From: Hymenobacter cavernae
Lineage (GTDB): Bacteria; Bacteroidota; Bacteroidia; Cytophagales; Hymenobacteraceae
Reading direction: 5' to 3'
Length of the DNA: 64,000 nucleotides
Assembly: GCF_014641455.1 (NCBI RefSeq)
Contig: NZ_BMHT01000003.1
Span: 553,921 to 617,920, forward strand
Shown piece by piece: positions 15,748 to 23,873 of the stretch (the stretch's first letter is position 1; each line of letters begins with the position of its first letter). The notes under the pieces are model-generated. The model searched no databases and had not been told where the DNA came from. It saw only the letters and a program-made list of their open reading frames with translations. Both the position numbers and the translations under genes were made by a program.

Positions 15748-17682
15748 ATGGACGCCAAACACCAGCACTCCGCTATTTCAACCGCTGGTCTGCTCATCGC
15801 CCTCGGCATCATCTACGGCGACATTGGTACTTCGCCGCTGTACGTGATGAAGGCTATTGTACCGGGCGTAATTGACCCACGCCTGGTGTACGGCGGCATC
15901 TCCTGCGTCCTCTGGACGCTGACGCTGCAAACCACCGTTAAGTACGTGATACTCACCCTTAATGCCGACAACAACGGGGAGGGTGGCATTTTCTCGCTCT
16001 ACGCCCTGGTACGCCGCCGGGCGGCGTGGCTCACCATCCCTGCCATCGTGGGTGGCGCGGCTCTGCTGGCCGACGGCGTTATTACGCCCCCAATTTCGGT
16101 TTCGTCGGCTATTGAAGGGTTGCAGGCCGTATATCCTAGCCTGAACACCGTCCCGATTGTCATTGCCATTCTACTCGGCTTGTTCCTATTACAAAGCTTT
16201 GGGACTCAGATTGTTGGCAAAGCTTTCGGACCCATTATGTTTGTCTGGTTTTCGATGCTGGCGGTGCTAGGCACTTCCTTCATCATCCAGCACCCTAGTA
16301 TTCTGAAAGCGGCCAATCCGTACTACGCCTACGAGTTGCTGGTCGAGTATCCGGGCGGCTTCTGGCTGCTAGGTTCCGTGTTTCTGTGCACCACGGGGGC
16401 CGAAGCACTGTACTCAGACCTAGGTCACTGCGGCAAGGGCAACATCCGCCTCAGCTGGGGTTTTGTGAAACTCTGCCTGCTGCTCAACTACTTCGGGCAG
16501 GGCGCTTGGCTGCTGGCTCATCAAGGCGAAAAGCTAGCCGGTCGCAACCCTTTTTATGAGCTGATGCCCGATTGGTTTCTGCTCATCGGTATTGGCATCG
16601 CTACGATTGCCGCCATCATTGCTTCACAGGCCTTGATTACGGGTTCGTTCACGCTGGTAGCGGAAGCTATCCGTTTGAATATGTGGCCGAAAGTAAAGCT
16701 CAACTACCCAACCGATGTAAAAGGTCAGTTATACGTGCCGAGCATGAACCGGCTGCTGCTCATCGGCTGTATTGCGGTGGTGCTGTACTTCCAGAAGTCG
16801 GAGCGCATGGAAGCGGCTTACGGCCTGGCCATCACGCTTACGATGTTGATGACTACTACGCTCCTGACGGTATGGCTGCGCGCCAAGCGCGTGCCGGTGC
16901 CGGTGGTAGCGTTGTTTGCGCTGGTTTATGCGCTCATTGAGGGCTCTTTCCTGGTCGCCAACCTTATCAAGTTCCCGCATGGCGGCTGGGTGTCGCTGGC
17001 CATCGGCACGGCGCTGGTTGGGGTGATGTACGTGTGGCTGCGGGCTTACTACATCAAGAAGCGCCTCACCGAATTCGTTAAGATTGAGCCGTACATGGAA
17101 GCGCTCAAGCAGCTCAGCAGCGACGAGACGGTGCCGAAATATTCCACGCACCTCGTGTTCATGACTTCGGCTGAGCGCACCTCCGAAATTGAGTCCAAAA
17201 TCATCTACTCCATCTTCCAGAAGCGTCCGAAACGTGCGGATATCTACTGGTTTGTGCACGTTGATACCACCGACGAGCCCTACACGATGGAATATAAAGT
17301 GGTAGAGCTAGCCCCCGACGACGCTTTCCGCATCACATTCCGCCTAGGTTTCCGCGTGGAGCAGCGCATCAATCTCTACTTCCGCAAGGTGGTGGAAGAC
17401 CTCGTGCGCAACAAGGAAGTGGACATCACCTCGCGCTACGAGTCCTTGAGCCGCCAGCACGTTACCGGCGATTTCCGCTTTGTGGTGCTGGAGAAATTCT
17501 TGTCGGTCGAGAATGAATTCCCGGTGGTCGAGAAGTTGGTGATGCAGGCCTACTTCTACATCAAGCAGTTCATTGCTTCCGAAGACAAATACTTTGGTTT
17601 AGATACCAGTTCGGTGAAAGTCGAGAAAGTGCCGCTGGTAATTACACCCGTACGCGACGTGGCCCTGAAGCGGATTTCGTAA
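15748..17682 (+). CDS. kup: Kup-type low-affinity potassium uptake permease
   Basis: This is a K+/H+ symporter of 644 residues in the inner membrane. The Kup signature GIIYGDIGTSPLYVMKAIV is near residue 20. About 12 TM helices follow to about residue 430, including NADNNGEGGIFSLYALVRR, then a roughly 200-residue cytoplasmic C-terminal domain. The start at 15748 (MDAKHQHS) is the first Met before conserved sequence. The gene stands alone with a strong terminator. A role in turgor control with the osmolyte ABC system at 51.7 kb is possible but is inference. Confidence 0.93.
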   Translation: MDAKHQHSAISTAGLLIALGIIYGDIGTSPLYVMKAIVPGVIDPRLVYGGISCVLWTLTLQTTVKYVILTLNADNNGEGGIFSLYALVRRRAAWLTIPAIVGGAALLADGVITPPISVSSAIEGLQAVYPSLNTVPIVIAILLGLFLLQSFGTQIVGKAFGPIMFVWFSMLAVLGTSFIIQHPSILKAANPYYAYELLVEYPGGFWLLGSVFLCTTGAEALYSDLGHCGKGNIRLSWGFVKLCLLLNYFGQGAWLLAHQGEKLAGRNPFYELMPDWFLLIGIGIATIAAIIASQALITGSFTLVAEAIRLNMWPKVKLNYPTDVKGQLYVPSMNRLLLIGCIAVVLYFQKSERMEAAYGLAITLTMLMTTTLLTVWLRAKRVPVPVVALFALVYALIEGSFLVANLIKFPHGGWVSLAIGTALVGVMYVWLRAYYIKKRLTEFVKIEPYMEALKQLSSDETVPKYSTHLVFMTSAERTSEIESKIIYSIFQKRPKRADIYWFVHVDTTDEPYTMEYKVVELAPDDAFRITFRLGFRVEQRINLYFRKVVEDLVRNKEVDITSRYESLSRQHVTGDFRFVVLEKFLSVENEFPVVEKLVMQAYFYIKQFIASEDKYFGLDTSSVKVEKVPLVITPVRDVALKRIS

Positions 17683-17704
17683 CTGCCGCTTACCTAGCCT
17701 TTGT

Positions 17705-17746
17705 CAACAGAAAAGCCTCGCTGAAATCAGCGAGGCTTTTCTGTTG
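17705..17746. terminator. Bidirectional terminator between kup and M61 genes
   Basis: A perfect 20-bp stem (CAACAGAAAAGCCTCGCTGA and complement) with a 2-nt loop has T-rich flanks on both strands. It lies between two convergent genes. Confidence 0.85.
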
Positions 17747-17765
17747 GTATTTCTACTTCAGCAGC

Positions 17766-19604
17766 TTACGACTTTGCTCGTAGCCACTTGCGCAGCACGA
17801 CAAGCTGCGCCTCCGTTGGGCTAGCCACCTGCTCGATACGATAGCGCCGCGCCGGGCTGGCCAGCAGCGGAAAGCGCAGCTCCTTCGGCTGCCCTTCCCG
17901 ATTCACCATCAGACGCACTTCGCTGCCCACGGAGCGGTCGGCGAGCAGCTTGTTCAGGTCTTCGGTGACGCGGGTACCATCCAGGGTCAGGACTTCGTCG
18001 TTCACGTTCAGGCCGCCCTGCCAGGCGCTGCCATCACGCAGTACGCTGGTCACGACGTAACGCCCGCCGCTGGGGGTGCCCGCCGCGCTCAGGCTGACGC
18101 CCGTAGCTGCTAAGCTAGCTCCCAACGACGCGCCCGTCGCCTGGGCGACATTCAGAGTCAGACCAGCGTAGCCCAGCACGGTGCTATAGTCCAGCGTCTG
18201 GGTGCCGTAGACGCGGGTGAGGAAGAACTCATCGAAGCGCTGCCCGGCCACTTTCGCTACGGCATCCTGATACTCCTCATCGGTGAAGCCGCGCTTGCGC
18301 TTTTGGTAGTATTCGGCATAAAGGTAGCGCATCACATCGTCGAGGCTCTTCTGTCCTTGCGTCGCGTTGATAATCATCAGGTCGAGCGTTGCCCCGATTA
18401 CCTCACCTTTATCGTAGTAGCTGATGCCGGTATTCGCCGAATTCTCGTTGGGCCGGTAGTACTTAATCCAGGCATCGAAGCTCGATTCGGCGGCTGATTG
18501 CACCTTGTTACCGGGCGTATTCTCCACGCGGCCAATGCTGTTACCTAGGTCGGCCAGGTAGCCTTCCGGCGTCACGACGCCGGCGCGCTGGTTGATGATG
18601 TTGCTGAAATACTCGGTTCCACCTTCGCTCACCCACAGCATGTGCGTGTAGTTTTCGTGGTCGTAGTCGAACGGCCCCAGGGCAATGGGGCGGATGCGCT
18701 TCACATTCCAAAGGTGGAAGTACTCATGCGCCACCAGCCCTAAGAAATCCTTAATGCCTTTCTCGGAGCTGTACGCCGTGCGCGACACCGACAACGTGGT
18801 AGAATATAGGTGCTCCAGACCACCCGTACCACGCTCAATGTTGTGCACAATAAACACGTAGCGGTCCAGCGGGTTCTGGCCGACTACCCGGTGTGCTTCC
18901 TCGCACACGCGCTTCATATCGGCAAGCAACCTAGCTTCGTCGTACAAAGCGTTGCCGTACATGGCTACCGTGTGCGGGGTGCCATTGGCCACGAACGACA
19001 GCACCTTGTGCGTGCCGATTTCAATGGGCGAGTCAGCCAGCTCGTCGTAGCTCGTCGAGCTGAACGTGAAGGGTGCCCCGCCAGCCACGGGCTTCAGGCT
19101 GGTTGAAACCTGCGTCCAGCCGGTAGCGGGCTGCACCGTGAGGGTGCTCGGCAGCATTTTGTTTTCAGCCGGGTACATGAATACGCTCGTGCCGTTCAGG
19201 TAGCCGTGCGAAGCATCAATGAAGCTGGTGCGCACGCTCAACTCGAAGGCGTACACTTTGTAGCGCACCGTAAAATCTTTGGCCCTCGGGTGATATACGC
19301 GCCACGTGTTCTTATCCATTTTCTCGGCGCGCAATGCTTGACCGCCAGCTTGGGCCGTGAAGCCTTCTACGTTCTTGGCAAACTCCCGCACGAGGTAAGA
19401 ACCGGGAGCCCACACGGGCATTTTCACATCAGTATACTGCTTGCCGAAGCCACCCAGGGTCATTTCAACCTCAAAGTAGTGAGTTTGCGGCGCGGACATC
19501 GAAAGGGTGTAGCGCAGCGTGGGCGCCGCTAAAGCTAGGCTAAACTGACTCAGAATCAGCACCAGAGCCGCGACTAGCAGCAGGCGTAAACGTTTGGGGA
19601 GCAT
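17766..19604 (-). CDS. M61-family metallopeptidase (glycyl aminopeptidase type) with PDZ domain
   Basis: This is a 612-residue exported zinc peptidase. The signal peptide is LRLLLVAALVLILSQFSLALA. An N-terminal beta domain carries the AP-like stretch FAKNVEGFTAQAGG. The catalytic domain has HEYFHLWNVKR at about 292-302 (HExxH zinc motif) and SEGGTEYFSN (third ligand and helix). A C-terminal PDZ domain (about 500-590) has NVNDEVLTLDGTRV. I used the ATG at 19604; the extended frame to 19724 runs into a tandem repeat. The family removes N-terminal Gly/Ala from peptides. Confidence 0.9.
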   Translation of the reverse strand: MLPKRLRLLLVAALVLILSQFSLALAAPTLRYTLSMSAPQTHYFEVEMTLGGFGKQYTDVKMPVWAPGSYLVREFAKNVEGFTAQAGGQALRAEKMDKNTWRVYHPRAKDFTVRYKVYAFELSVRTSFIDASHGYLNGTSVFMYPAENKMLPSTLTVQPATGWTQVSTSLKPVAGGAPFTFSSTSYDELADSPIEIGTHKVLSFVANGTPHTVAMYGNALYDEARLLADMKRVCEEAHRVVGQNPLDRYVFIVHNIERGTGGLEHLYSTTLSVSRTAYSSEKGIKDFLGLVAHEYFHLWNVKRIRPIALGPFDYDHENYTHMLWVSEGGTEYFSNIINQRAGVVTPEGYLADLGNSIGRVENTPGNKVQSAAESSFDAWIKYYRPNENSANTGISYYDKGEVIGATLDLMIINATQGQKSLDDVMRYLYAEYYQKRKRGFTDEEYQDAVAKVAGQRFDEFFLTRVYGTQTLDYSTVLGYAGLTLNVAQATGASLGASLAATGVSLSAAGTPSGGRYVVTSVLRDGSAWQGGLNVNDEVLTLDGTRVTEDLNKLLADRSVGSEVRLMVNREGQPKELRFPLLASPARRYRIEQVASPTEAQLVVLRKWLRAKS

Positions 19605-19607
19605 GAA

Positions 19608-19646
19608 GGGTGAACTGGTGAGATGGTGAACTAGTGAGATGGTGAG
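19608..19646. repeat. GGTGAA/GGTGAG degenerate tandem repeat
   Basis: An 11- to 12-bp unit of the type TGGTGARNTGG is iterated about three times directly upstream of the M61 start. The same unit occurs at 20388-20481 and 25887-26030. Confidence 0.7.
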
Positions 19647-19834
19647 TAAAAACAAGGCCTCACCTACTTTTCCGACCCGAAAAAATGACAGAGGTTGCAA
19701 GATAACGCTTCGTTTTGCACGCATTATCTTGTTAAGTCTATTCCTACTACCTCACCACTCCCGGAACCCCGATCCTAGCTCCGCCGTTTGTCTGGGAGAA
19801 CGGCAGCAGCCTCACGCCGCTACGACCGAAACTT

Positions 19835-20392
19835 ATGCGCTACGTCTGGATTACCTTCATTAGTCTGACTCTGGTGCTACTCGGCCTGATTGGTTGGCGG
19901 CATAGCCAGCCGATCCATGCGCCCGTGGCGACTCAAGCGGCCACCGATCTGCCGGTGCAGATGACTGCGCTGGTCCTGCCGCGTCCAGTGTCGCAGGCCG
20001 ATAGCATCATCACCTTCGCGCTTAGGCAGCTAGGTTCGCCTTACACATATGCCGGCAGCACGCCACATGGCGGCTTCGATTGCTCAGGCTTCGTGATGTA
20101 CGTGTATGGCCATTTCGACATTGCCATGCCGCATTCCACGGCGCAACTGATCAACGTGGGGCGCGAGGTGCCGCGCCAACAGGCCCGCAAGGGCGATATT
20201 GTGGTATTCACGGGCACGGCGGCCACTTCCACTATACCGGGTCACGCTGGCATTGTCATTTCCAATCCAGGTGAGCCGATCCGGTTTGTGCACGCTTCCT
20301 CGGCCCGCCGCGACTCCGGCGTGAAGATCAGCGAAGTAGCAGGCACCGACTACGAGCGCCGCTTTATGAGCGTACGGCGAGTGATTAGGTGA
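19835..20392 (+). CDS. NlpC/P60 cysteine peptidase
   Basis: This is a 185-residue membrane-anchored or exported peptidoglycan endopeptidase. One N-terminal hydrophobic helix (about 4-20) precedes a short linker and the NlpC/P60 domain (about 55-185). The catalytic Cys is in GGFDCSGFVMYVY, the His in IPGHAGIVIS, and the third polar residue is the His in RFVHASS. It cleaves D-Glu to meso-DAP-type bonds in known relatives. The stop codon overlaps the start of a repeat hairpin. Confidence 0.88.
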   Translation: MRYVWITFISLTLVLLGLIGWRHSQPIHAPVATQAATDLPVQMTALVLPRPVSQADSIITFALRQLGSPYTYAGSTPHGGFDCSGFVMYVYGHFDIAMPHSTAQLINVGREVPRQQARKGDIVVFTGTAATSTIPGHAGIVISNPGEPIRFVHASSARRDSGVKISEVAGTDYERRFMSVRRVIR

Positions 20393-20481
20393 ATTGGTGA
20401 GGTGGTGAACTGGTGAGTTGCTGTCCAAACTCCGCGATTCACACAAACAGAACAGCAAACTCACCAGTTCACCAATTCACC
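20388..20481. repeat. GGTGAATTGG inverted-repeat hairpin
   Basis: The arm at 20388-20420 (GGTGAATTGGTGAGG and on) is the inverse of 20458-20481 (AACTCACCAGTTCACC and on), so the two can form a long hairpin. It joins the 3' ends of the NlpC gene and the candidate RNA. Confidence 0.7.
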
Positions 20482-20840
20482 TATAAAAAGCGATACCCGG
20501 TTCGCCTATGCAGAACCTCACTTCGGAGGCTGCTGGGCAAACCGGGTATCTAATCCTTCAAATCTTACCAAGCGACGAGTCTGGGGTACAGCCCCGTCAT
20601 CCTTGGAGGTAAGACCTTGCCAGAATGCGGGAACACGCCCTGAGGGGCTAACAGATGTTCCGCGCGAAAGCTGTTGTTAAGCGCGTCCGGCGGTGAAGCA
20701 GACTACATTCGACAGGCTTGGCAGGATTTGGTTGGGACTACTAGACATTTTGTACCTCCTTTCTTTACGTTCGACATCTCCTCACCCGTGTTACCCAGCA
20801 CCTTAGGGCTTGCTTGGGTGAGGCTGTAGCACTCACTACT
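20481..20840 (-). ncRNA. Candidate structured RNA of about 360 nt, family unknown
   Basis: On the minus strand a promoter-like pair (20847-20877) is followed by strongly paired sequence ending in a 15-bp hairpin (GATACCCGGTTTGCC with GGCGAACCGGGTATC, 20492-20550) and CTTTTTATAG. Visible helices include CCTCACCC/GGGTGAGG (20822 and about 20781), GGAACA/TGTTCC, GGGGCTGTACCCC, and CTTACCTCCAAG with CTTGGTAAG. It lacks the RNase P core (GAGGAAAGTCC), the tmRNA ends and the SRP GGAA loop, so I cannot assign a family. It holds a 23-codon ORF with a perfect Shine-Dalgarno sequence. No minus-strand gene follows, so it is a free-standing unit rather than a leader. Confidence 0.5.
20677..20748 (-). CDS. 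23-codon ORF with strong Shine-Dalgarno inside the candidate RNA
   Basis: The ORF reads MSSSPNQILPSLSN, then VVCFTAGRA and TAA. AGGAGG lies at 20755-20760 with a 6-nt spacer, ideal for initiation and rare in this window. The peptide is neither clearly hydrophobic nor a recognised toxin or tmRNA tag. It could be a leader peptide, or the AGGAGG could act as a ribosome-binding decoy. Confidence 0.4.
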   Translation of the reverse strand: MSSSPNQILPSLSNVVCFTAGRA

Positions 20841-20846
20841 GGTTGG

Positions 20847-20877
20847 TAAAGTTAAAAGCGGGCCGGATGGTTCAAAA
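20847..20877 (-). promoter_or_regulatory. Putative promoter of the candidate RNA
   Basis: Read on the minus strand it is TTTTG (20877-20873), 18 nt, then TAACTTTA (20854-20847). This is 7 of 8 to the TAnnTTTG -7 box at the spacing used by Bacteroidota sigma factor. It predicts a start near 20840. Confidence 0.45.
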
Positions 20878-21104
20878 CAAAAACCTCATTTTTTAAGCAA
20901 ATCCGGTAGCTTTTCTTCCAGCCCCTTGATTGTCAGGTAGTTTTTGTTCAAAAAAATTCGGGCATTACCACTTTAGCCTGCTAAAAGATCTTTAGCCAGG
21001 TCTGCAGATGCTCTAACTACCTAGGTACACCCTAGGATATTATCACAGATTAGAAACTTTTGAAGTATCTTTTTCCCACAAAACCCATTCAATCTTTTCC
21101 TAAC

Positions 21105-21545
21105 ATGAAAAAACACTTGTTCCTCTGCCTGGCATTTCTACTGGGCTTTACGGGAATAGCCTCCGCACAGAAGCTCTCGCCTCTGGGCTTGTGGACCAAC
21201 GCCGACAAAAAAGCTACCTTCGAAATCTATAAGTGCGGCGATAAGCTCTGCGGCAAGATTATCACGGTGGCGGCCCCCAACGACCCGGCGACCGGCAAGC
21301 CGAAATTAGATAAGAACAACCCTGAACCTAAGCTTCGCACGCAGCCACTGCTAGGGTTGGTTTTCATGCGGGACTTTTCCTACGATAGCGAGAACAAGTG
21401 GGACGACGGTAAGATCTACGATCCCGAGAACGGCAAAACCTATTCGTGCTACATGAAAGTGCTAAACGCTACGACGATGGAAGTAAAAGGCTACATCGGC
21501 TTCTCCGTGATTGGGCGCTCCCAAACCTGGACGCGGGTTAAATAG
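21105..21545 (+). CDS. Exported DUF2147 protein
   Basis: The protein has 146 residues with a signal peptide (MKKHLFLCLAFLLGFTGIAS). The DUF2147 fold is recognisable by the opening SPLGLWTNADKKATFEIYKC, the CGDKLCGKI turn, GLVFMRDFSYDSENKWDDGK, and IYDPENGKTYSCYMKV. The domain is a small periplasmic lipocalin-like barrel of unknown ligand. The start at 21105 is the Met before the signal peptide. Confidence 0.88.
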   Translation: MKKHLFLCLAFLLGFTGIASAQKLSPLGLWTNADKKATFEIYKCGDKLCGKIITVAAPNDPATGKPKLDKNNPEPKLRTQPLLGLVFMRDFSYDSENKWDDGKIYDPENGKTYSCYMKVLNATTMEVKGYIGFSVIGRSQTWTRVK

Positions 21546-21578
21546 AGCTTAGGGGCTACTTTTAAAAAGCCAGGTTGC

Positions 21579-21613
21579 AAAAGAGCTGCATGAACTCATT
21601 CATGCAGCTCTTC
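21579..21613. terminator. Bidirectional terminator
   Basis: A perfect 14-bp stem (AAGAGCTGCATGAA, loop CTCA) is followed by TCTTTTATC. It sits between convergent DUF2147 and GreA-like genes. Confidence 0.8.
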
Positions 21614-21651
21614 TTTTATCTTCCCTGTCCTGAGACCCAGGTACTAAGCAC

Positions 21652-22119
21652 CTAAAAAATAGCCTCGATGCGGTAGGGCTTACCGCGGAAGTTGAAGGTC
21701 TGACCGACGCGGCTTTTGGCCATGGCTTGGTACATGGGCGAGAAGGCCGAAATGGCAAAATATTTTTCGCCTTCCACCGCAATTTCGCCCAGGCTTACCG
21801 CAATGTAGAAGCGTTGGGCGTTGGTAACTACAATGTTACCCAGGCCGGGTTCTTCGCGGGGCGTGCGGGTTTCGGGCAGGCGCTGTAGCACCTGCAAGCT
21901 GCTGAGCGCCTCGTCGAGCTGGCGGGCGTAGAGGTCGCGCTGAATCTGGCAGGCCTCCCGGAACGACTCGAACTTATCTTCAATGGCGCCCTGGCTTTCG
22001 TTGGCGCTTTCCTGCACATCGAGCATGGCCTGGCGGGCCGTATCCGCCTTTTGCTGCTGCACGCGGCGGCACTCGGCCAAGAGCTGTTGTTTGAGCGTAG
22101 TAGGTTCTTTGGTCGTCAT
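21652..22119 (-). CDS. GreA/GreB C-terminal-domain-like protein
   Basis: The protein has 155 residues. An N-terminal long helix (about 5-80, LLAECRRVQQQKADTARQAM) precedes a C-terminal FKBP-like GreA/B domain: IVVTNAQRFYIAVSLGEI, then AISAFSPMYQAMAKSRVGQ and FNFRGKPYRIEAIF. This resembles Gre-fold proteins that bind RNA polymerase, but the acidic tip of true GreA is not evident, so transcript-cleavage activity is doubtful. The start at 22119 (MTTKEPTTLKQ) was chosen over an upstream in-frame start. Confidence 0.7.
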   Translation of the reverse strand: MTTKEPTTLKQQLLAECRRVQQQKADTARQAMLDVQESANESQGAIEDKFESFREACQIQRDLYARQLDEALSSLQVLQRLPETRTPREEPGLGNIVVTNAQRFYIAVSLGEIAVEGEKYFAISAFSPMYQAMAKSRVGQTFNFRGKPYRIEAIF

Positions 22120-22177
22120 GGTATGGTTTTGAGTGGGATAGATCAGGACGCAAAAGACGCAGCTGCCAGCAGGCAAG

Positions 22178-22882
22178 ATGCAATGGGATAGAGAAAACTA
22201 TTTCAGGCGGCTAGTGTTTGTCCTTCAAGTAGTAACCTCAGCCTTGTTTAAGCTTTTCAACGACCTTTTTTCGCGTCGCTCTTCTCCCACCTCCAAGAGC
22301 GAATGGCAACCCCTGACTCGGACCGCCGCCGAGCAGCGGGCGCATACCCAATGGGTAGCTCAACAGGTATACCTCAACTGGGCCGGCCCTTATTTTAAGG
22401 CCTACCACTTCTGCAAAGCTCACATTACCAGCGGCCAAGGCCTGCGCGCGCAGCTCCTGAATGACGGCGGCCGACACGGTGCCGTGTTCTTCTACGACAC
22501 GAGCATCGGGCCCGGCAACTTTCAGCACTTCTTCGATTTTCTGCGCGACCGAGTGCTGGACCTAGGTTACAACCTCTCTACCTCCGACCAGCGCACGCAC
22601 CACCAGCCAAGCTACACCGAGACGATTTACAAGCACTTTCTGAAGCCGCAACCCAAGGATTGCACCGAAACTGGCCGCTGCAATCAGCGTTTCGGCACGG
22701 TCACGATTGATCTGGTGATGATTAATAAGCAGCCTGGCTTTATTCGCTTCTCCAGCAACCCCTACCAGGACGCCATCTTTACCCCCGCGCACACCTTCGA
22801 TGAGCTGCTGGATCTGGTGCTGAATCTGCCGGCTGCACCGGCTGAGGTTCAAGCTAAGATTAAGCAGTACGCGAAGGGTTAG
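22178..22882 (+). CDS. Hypothetical protein
   Basis: This is a 234-residue protein of unknown family. After a possible hydrophobic or amphipathic N-terminus (RLVFVLQVVTSALFKLFNDL), the rest is globular: a helix with HTQWVAQQVYLNWAGPYFKA, then GAVFFYDTSIGPGNFQHFFD, and a sheet FGTVTIDLVMINKQPGFIRF. Three cysteines (FCKAH, KDCTE, GRCNQ) could be metal- or disulphide-related. It is divergent from the GreA-like gene, with 58 bp between starts. Confidence 0.65.
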   Translation: MQWDRENYFRRLVFVLQVVTSALFKLFNDLFSRRSSPTSKSEWQPLTRTAAEQRAHTQWVAQQVYLNWAGPYFKAYHFCKAHITSGQGLRAQLLNDGGRHGAVFFYDTSIGPGNFQHFFDFLRDRVLDLGYNLSTSDQRTHHQPSYTETIYKHFLKPQPKDCTETGRCNQRFGTVTIDLVMINKQPGFIRFSSNPYQDAIFTPAHTFDELLDLVLNLPAAPAEVQAKIKQYAKG

Positions 22883-22974
22883 TAAGCAGCCTAGGCAGCA
22901 GGCCATTATAGGTCTTTTGTTCTATTTTAGACTTCCTTACGAGACCAAGCTACCAGCCTCCTATAAGCTAGTAT

Positions 22975-23283
22975 ATGCCTGAACACCAAGAGCGAGAAGT
23001 TAAAAGAGGCTTTTGGCACTATGACGGGCTCCTGCGTAAAGGAATCCTCATTCAGGCCATCAACTACGATTACTGGTATGAATTAGAACAGGAGGAAGGA
23101 GTTGATCAAACAGGAGAAACCCCGCAGTTGAATGCACAGGGAGAGATGTACATGCTGCTCTGGATGGACCAGACCTTTACCACGCGTGAAAGCTTCACAG
23201 TAGGAGGATTAGACTTAGCAGAAACCCTCGCATTAGCAGAATCCATCGTACGGCAACCAATTGAATGGCTGGTAACTGAGTAA
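22975..23283 (+). CDS. Hypothetical small cytoplasmic protein
   Basis: This is a 102-residue acidic protein without signal peptide (MPEHQEREVKRGFWHYDG, then NYDYWYELEQEEG and MYMLLWMDQTFTTRESFTVG). Codon use is normal and the frame is well defined by an ATG and a TAA. I do not recognise a family. Less G+C-rich than most neighbours. Confidence 0.6.
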   Translation: MPEHQEREVKRGFWHYDGLLRKGILIQAINYDYWYELEQEEGVDQTGETPQLNAQGEMYMLLWMDQTFTTRESFTVGGLDLAETLALAESIVRQPIEWLVTE

Positions 23284-23384
23284 TAAGGGAAAAATCCTCT
23301 CTACTTGGCATAGCCTTTACTTCTCGGACAGCGAATCTTTAGCTCCATAAGCCAGAGACTTCTAGCTACTACTTTTTCTCCCAC

Positions 23385-23726
23385 ATGGCTGACCGCAAAG
23401 GAAATCTGCTGCTCTTGCTGCTCTTGCTCCTACCGCTCGGAGCTTTCGCGCATGGGGAAGAAATTCTAGAAACTGTTTTCCTACAGATCAGCTCGTTCTT
23501 CCTCTTCCTAGTAACGGTTCTCTTAATTAGAATATCCTACGCTAAAAAAGCACTGCTGGTCACTATTTACCTGCTTGCAACCTTCTTGGTGTGGAGGCTG
23601 ACGGACGAATGGCCTTATTATGATACTCGACGCTTAATTAATGTCTTAGTAGGAGCTGTTCCACTCGGCAGCACCTTGGTGGCCTATGGGCTACTAATGG
23701 TTATCCAAAAAGCTAAAGAAGGCTAG
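23385..23726 (+). CDS. Hypothetical small integral membrane protein
   Basis: The protein has 113 residues with a leucine-rich first segment (LLLLLLLLLPLGAFAHG) that may be a cleaved signal. Three further hydrophobic helices follow (about 27-48, 52-69 and 84-106). The family is unknown. It follows the 102-residue ORF by 101 bp on the same strand. Confidence 0.6.
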   Translation: MADRKGNLLLLLLLLLPLGAFAHGEEILETVFLQISSFFLFLVTVLLIRISYAKKALLVTIYLLATFLVWRLTDEWPYYDTRRLINVLVGAVPLGSTLVAYGLLMVIQKAKEG

Positions 23727-23873
23727 CTTTCATGATTCTTGAAAAAGTTGCTCAACATAGTGGTAGTTATAAATACAATCTCAATAAACCCCATTACTCA
23801 CATTTCTAATCCGCTTAAACAAAAACAAACCCAGCTCTCCTCAAAAGTCAAGAAGAGCTAGGTCTGTCTAGAG

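Noticed and set aside
20540-20562. GGATTAGATACCC on the minus strand, identical to a conserved stretch of 16S rRNA
   Set aside because: The match is 13 nt only and the surrounding sequence does not resemble 16S rRNA. It is taken as chance within the candidate RNA.
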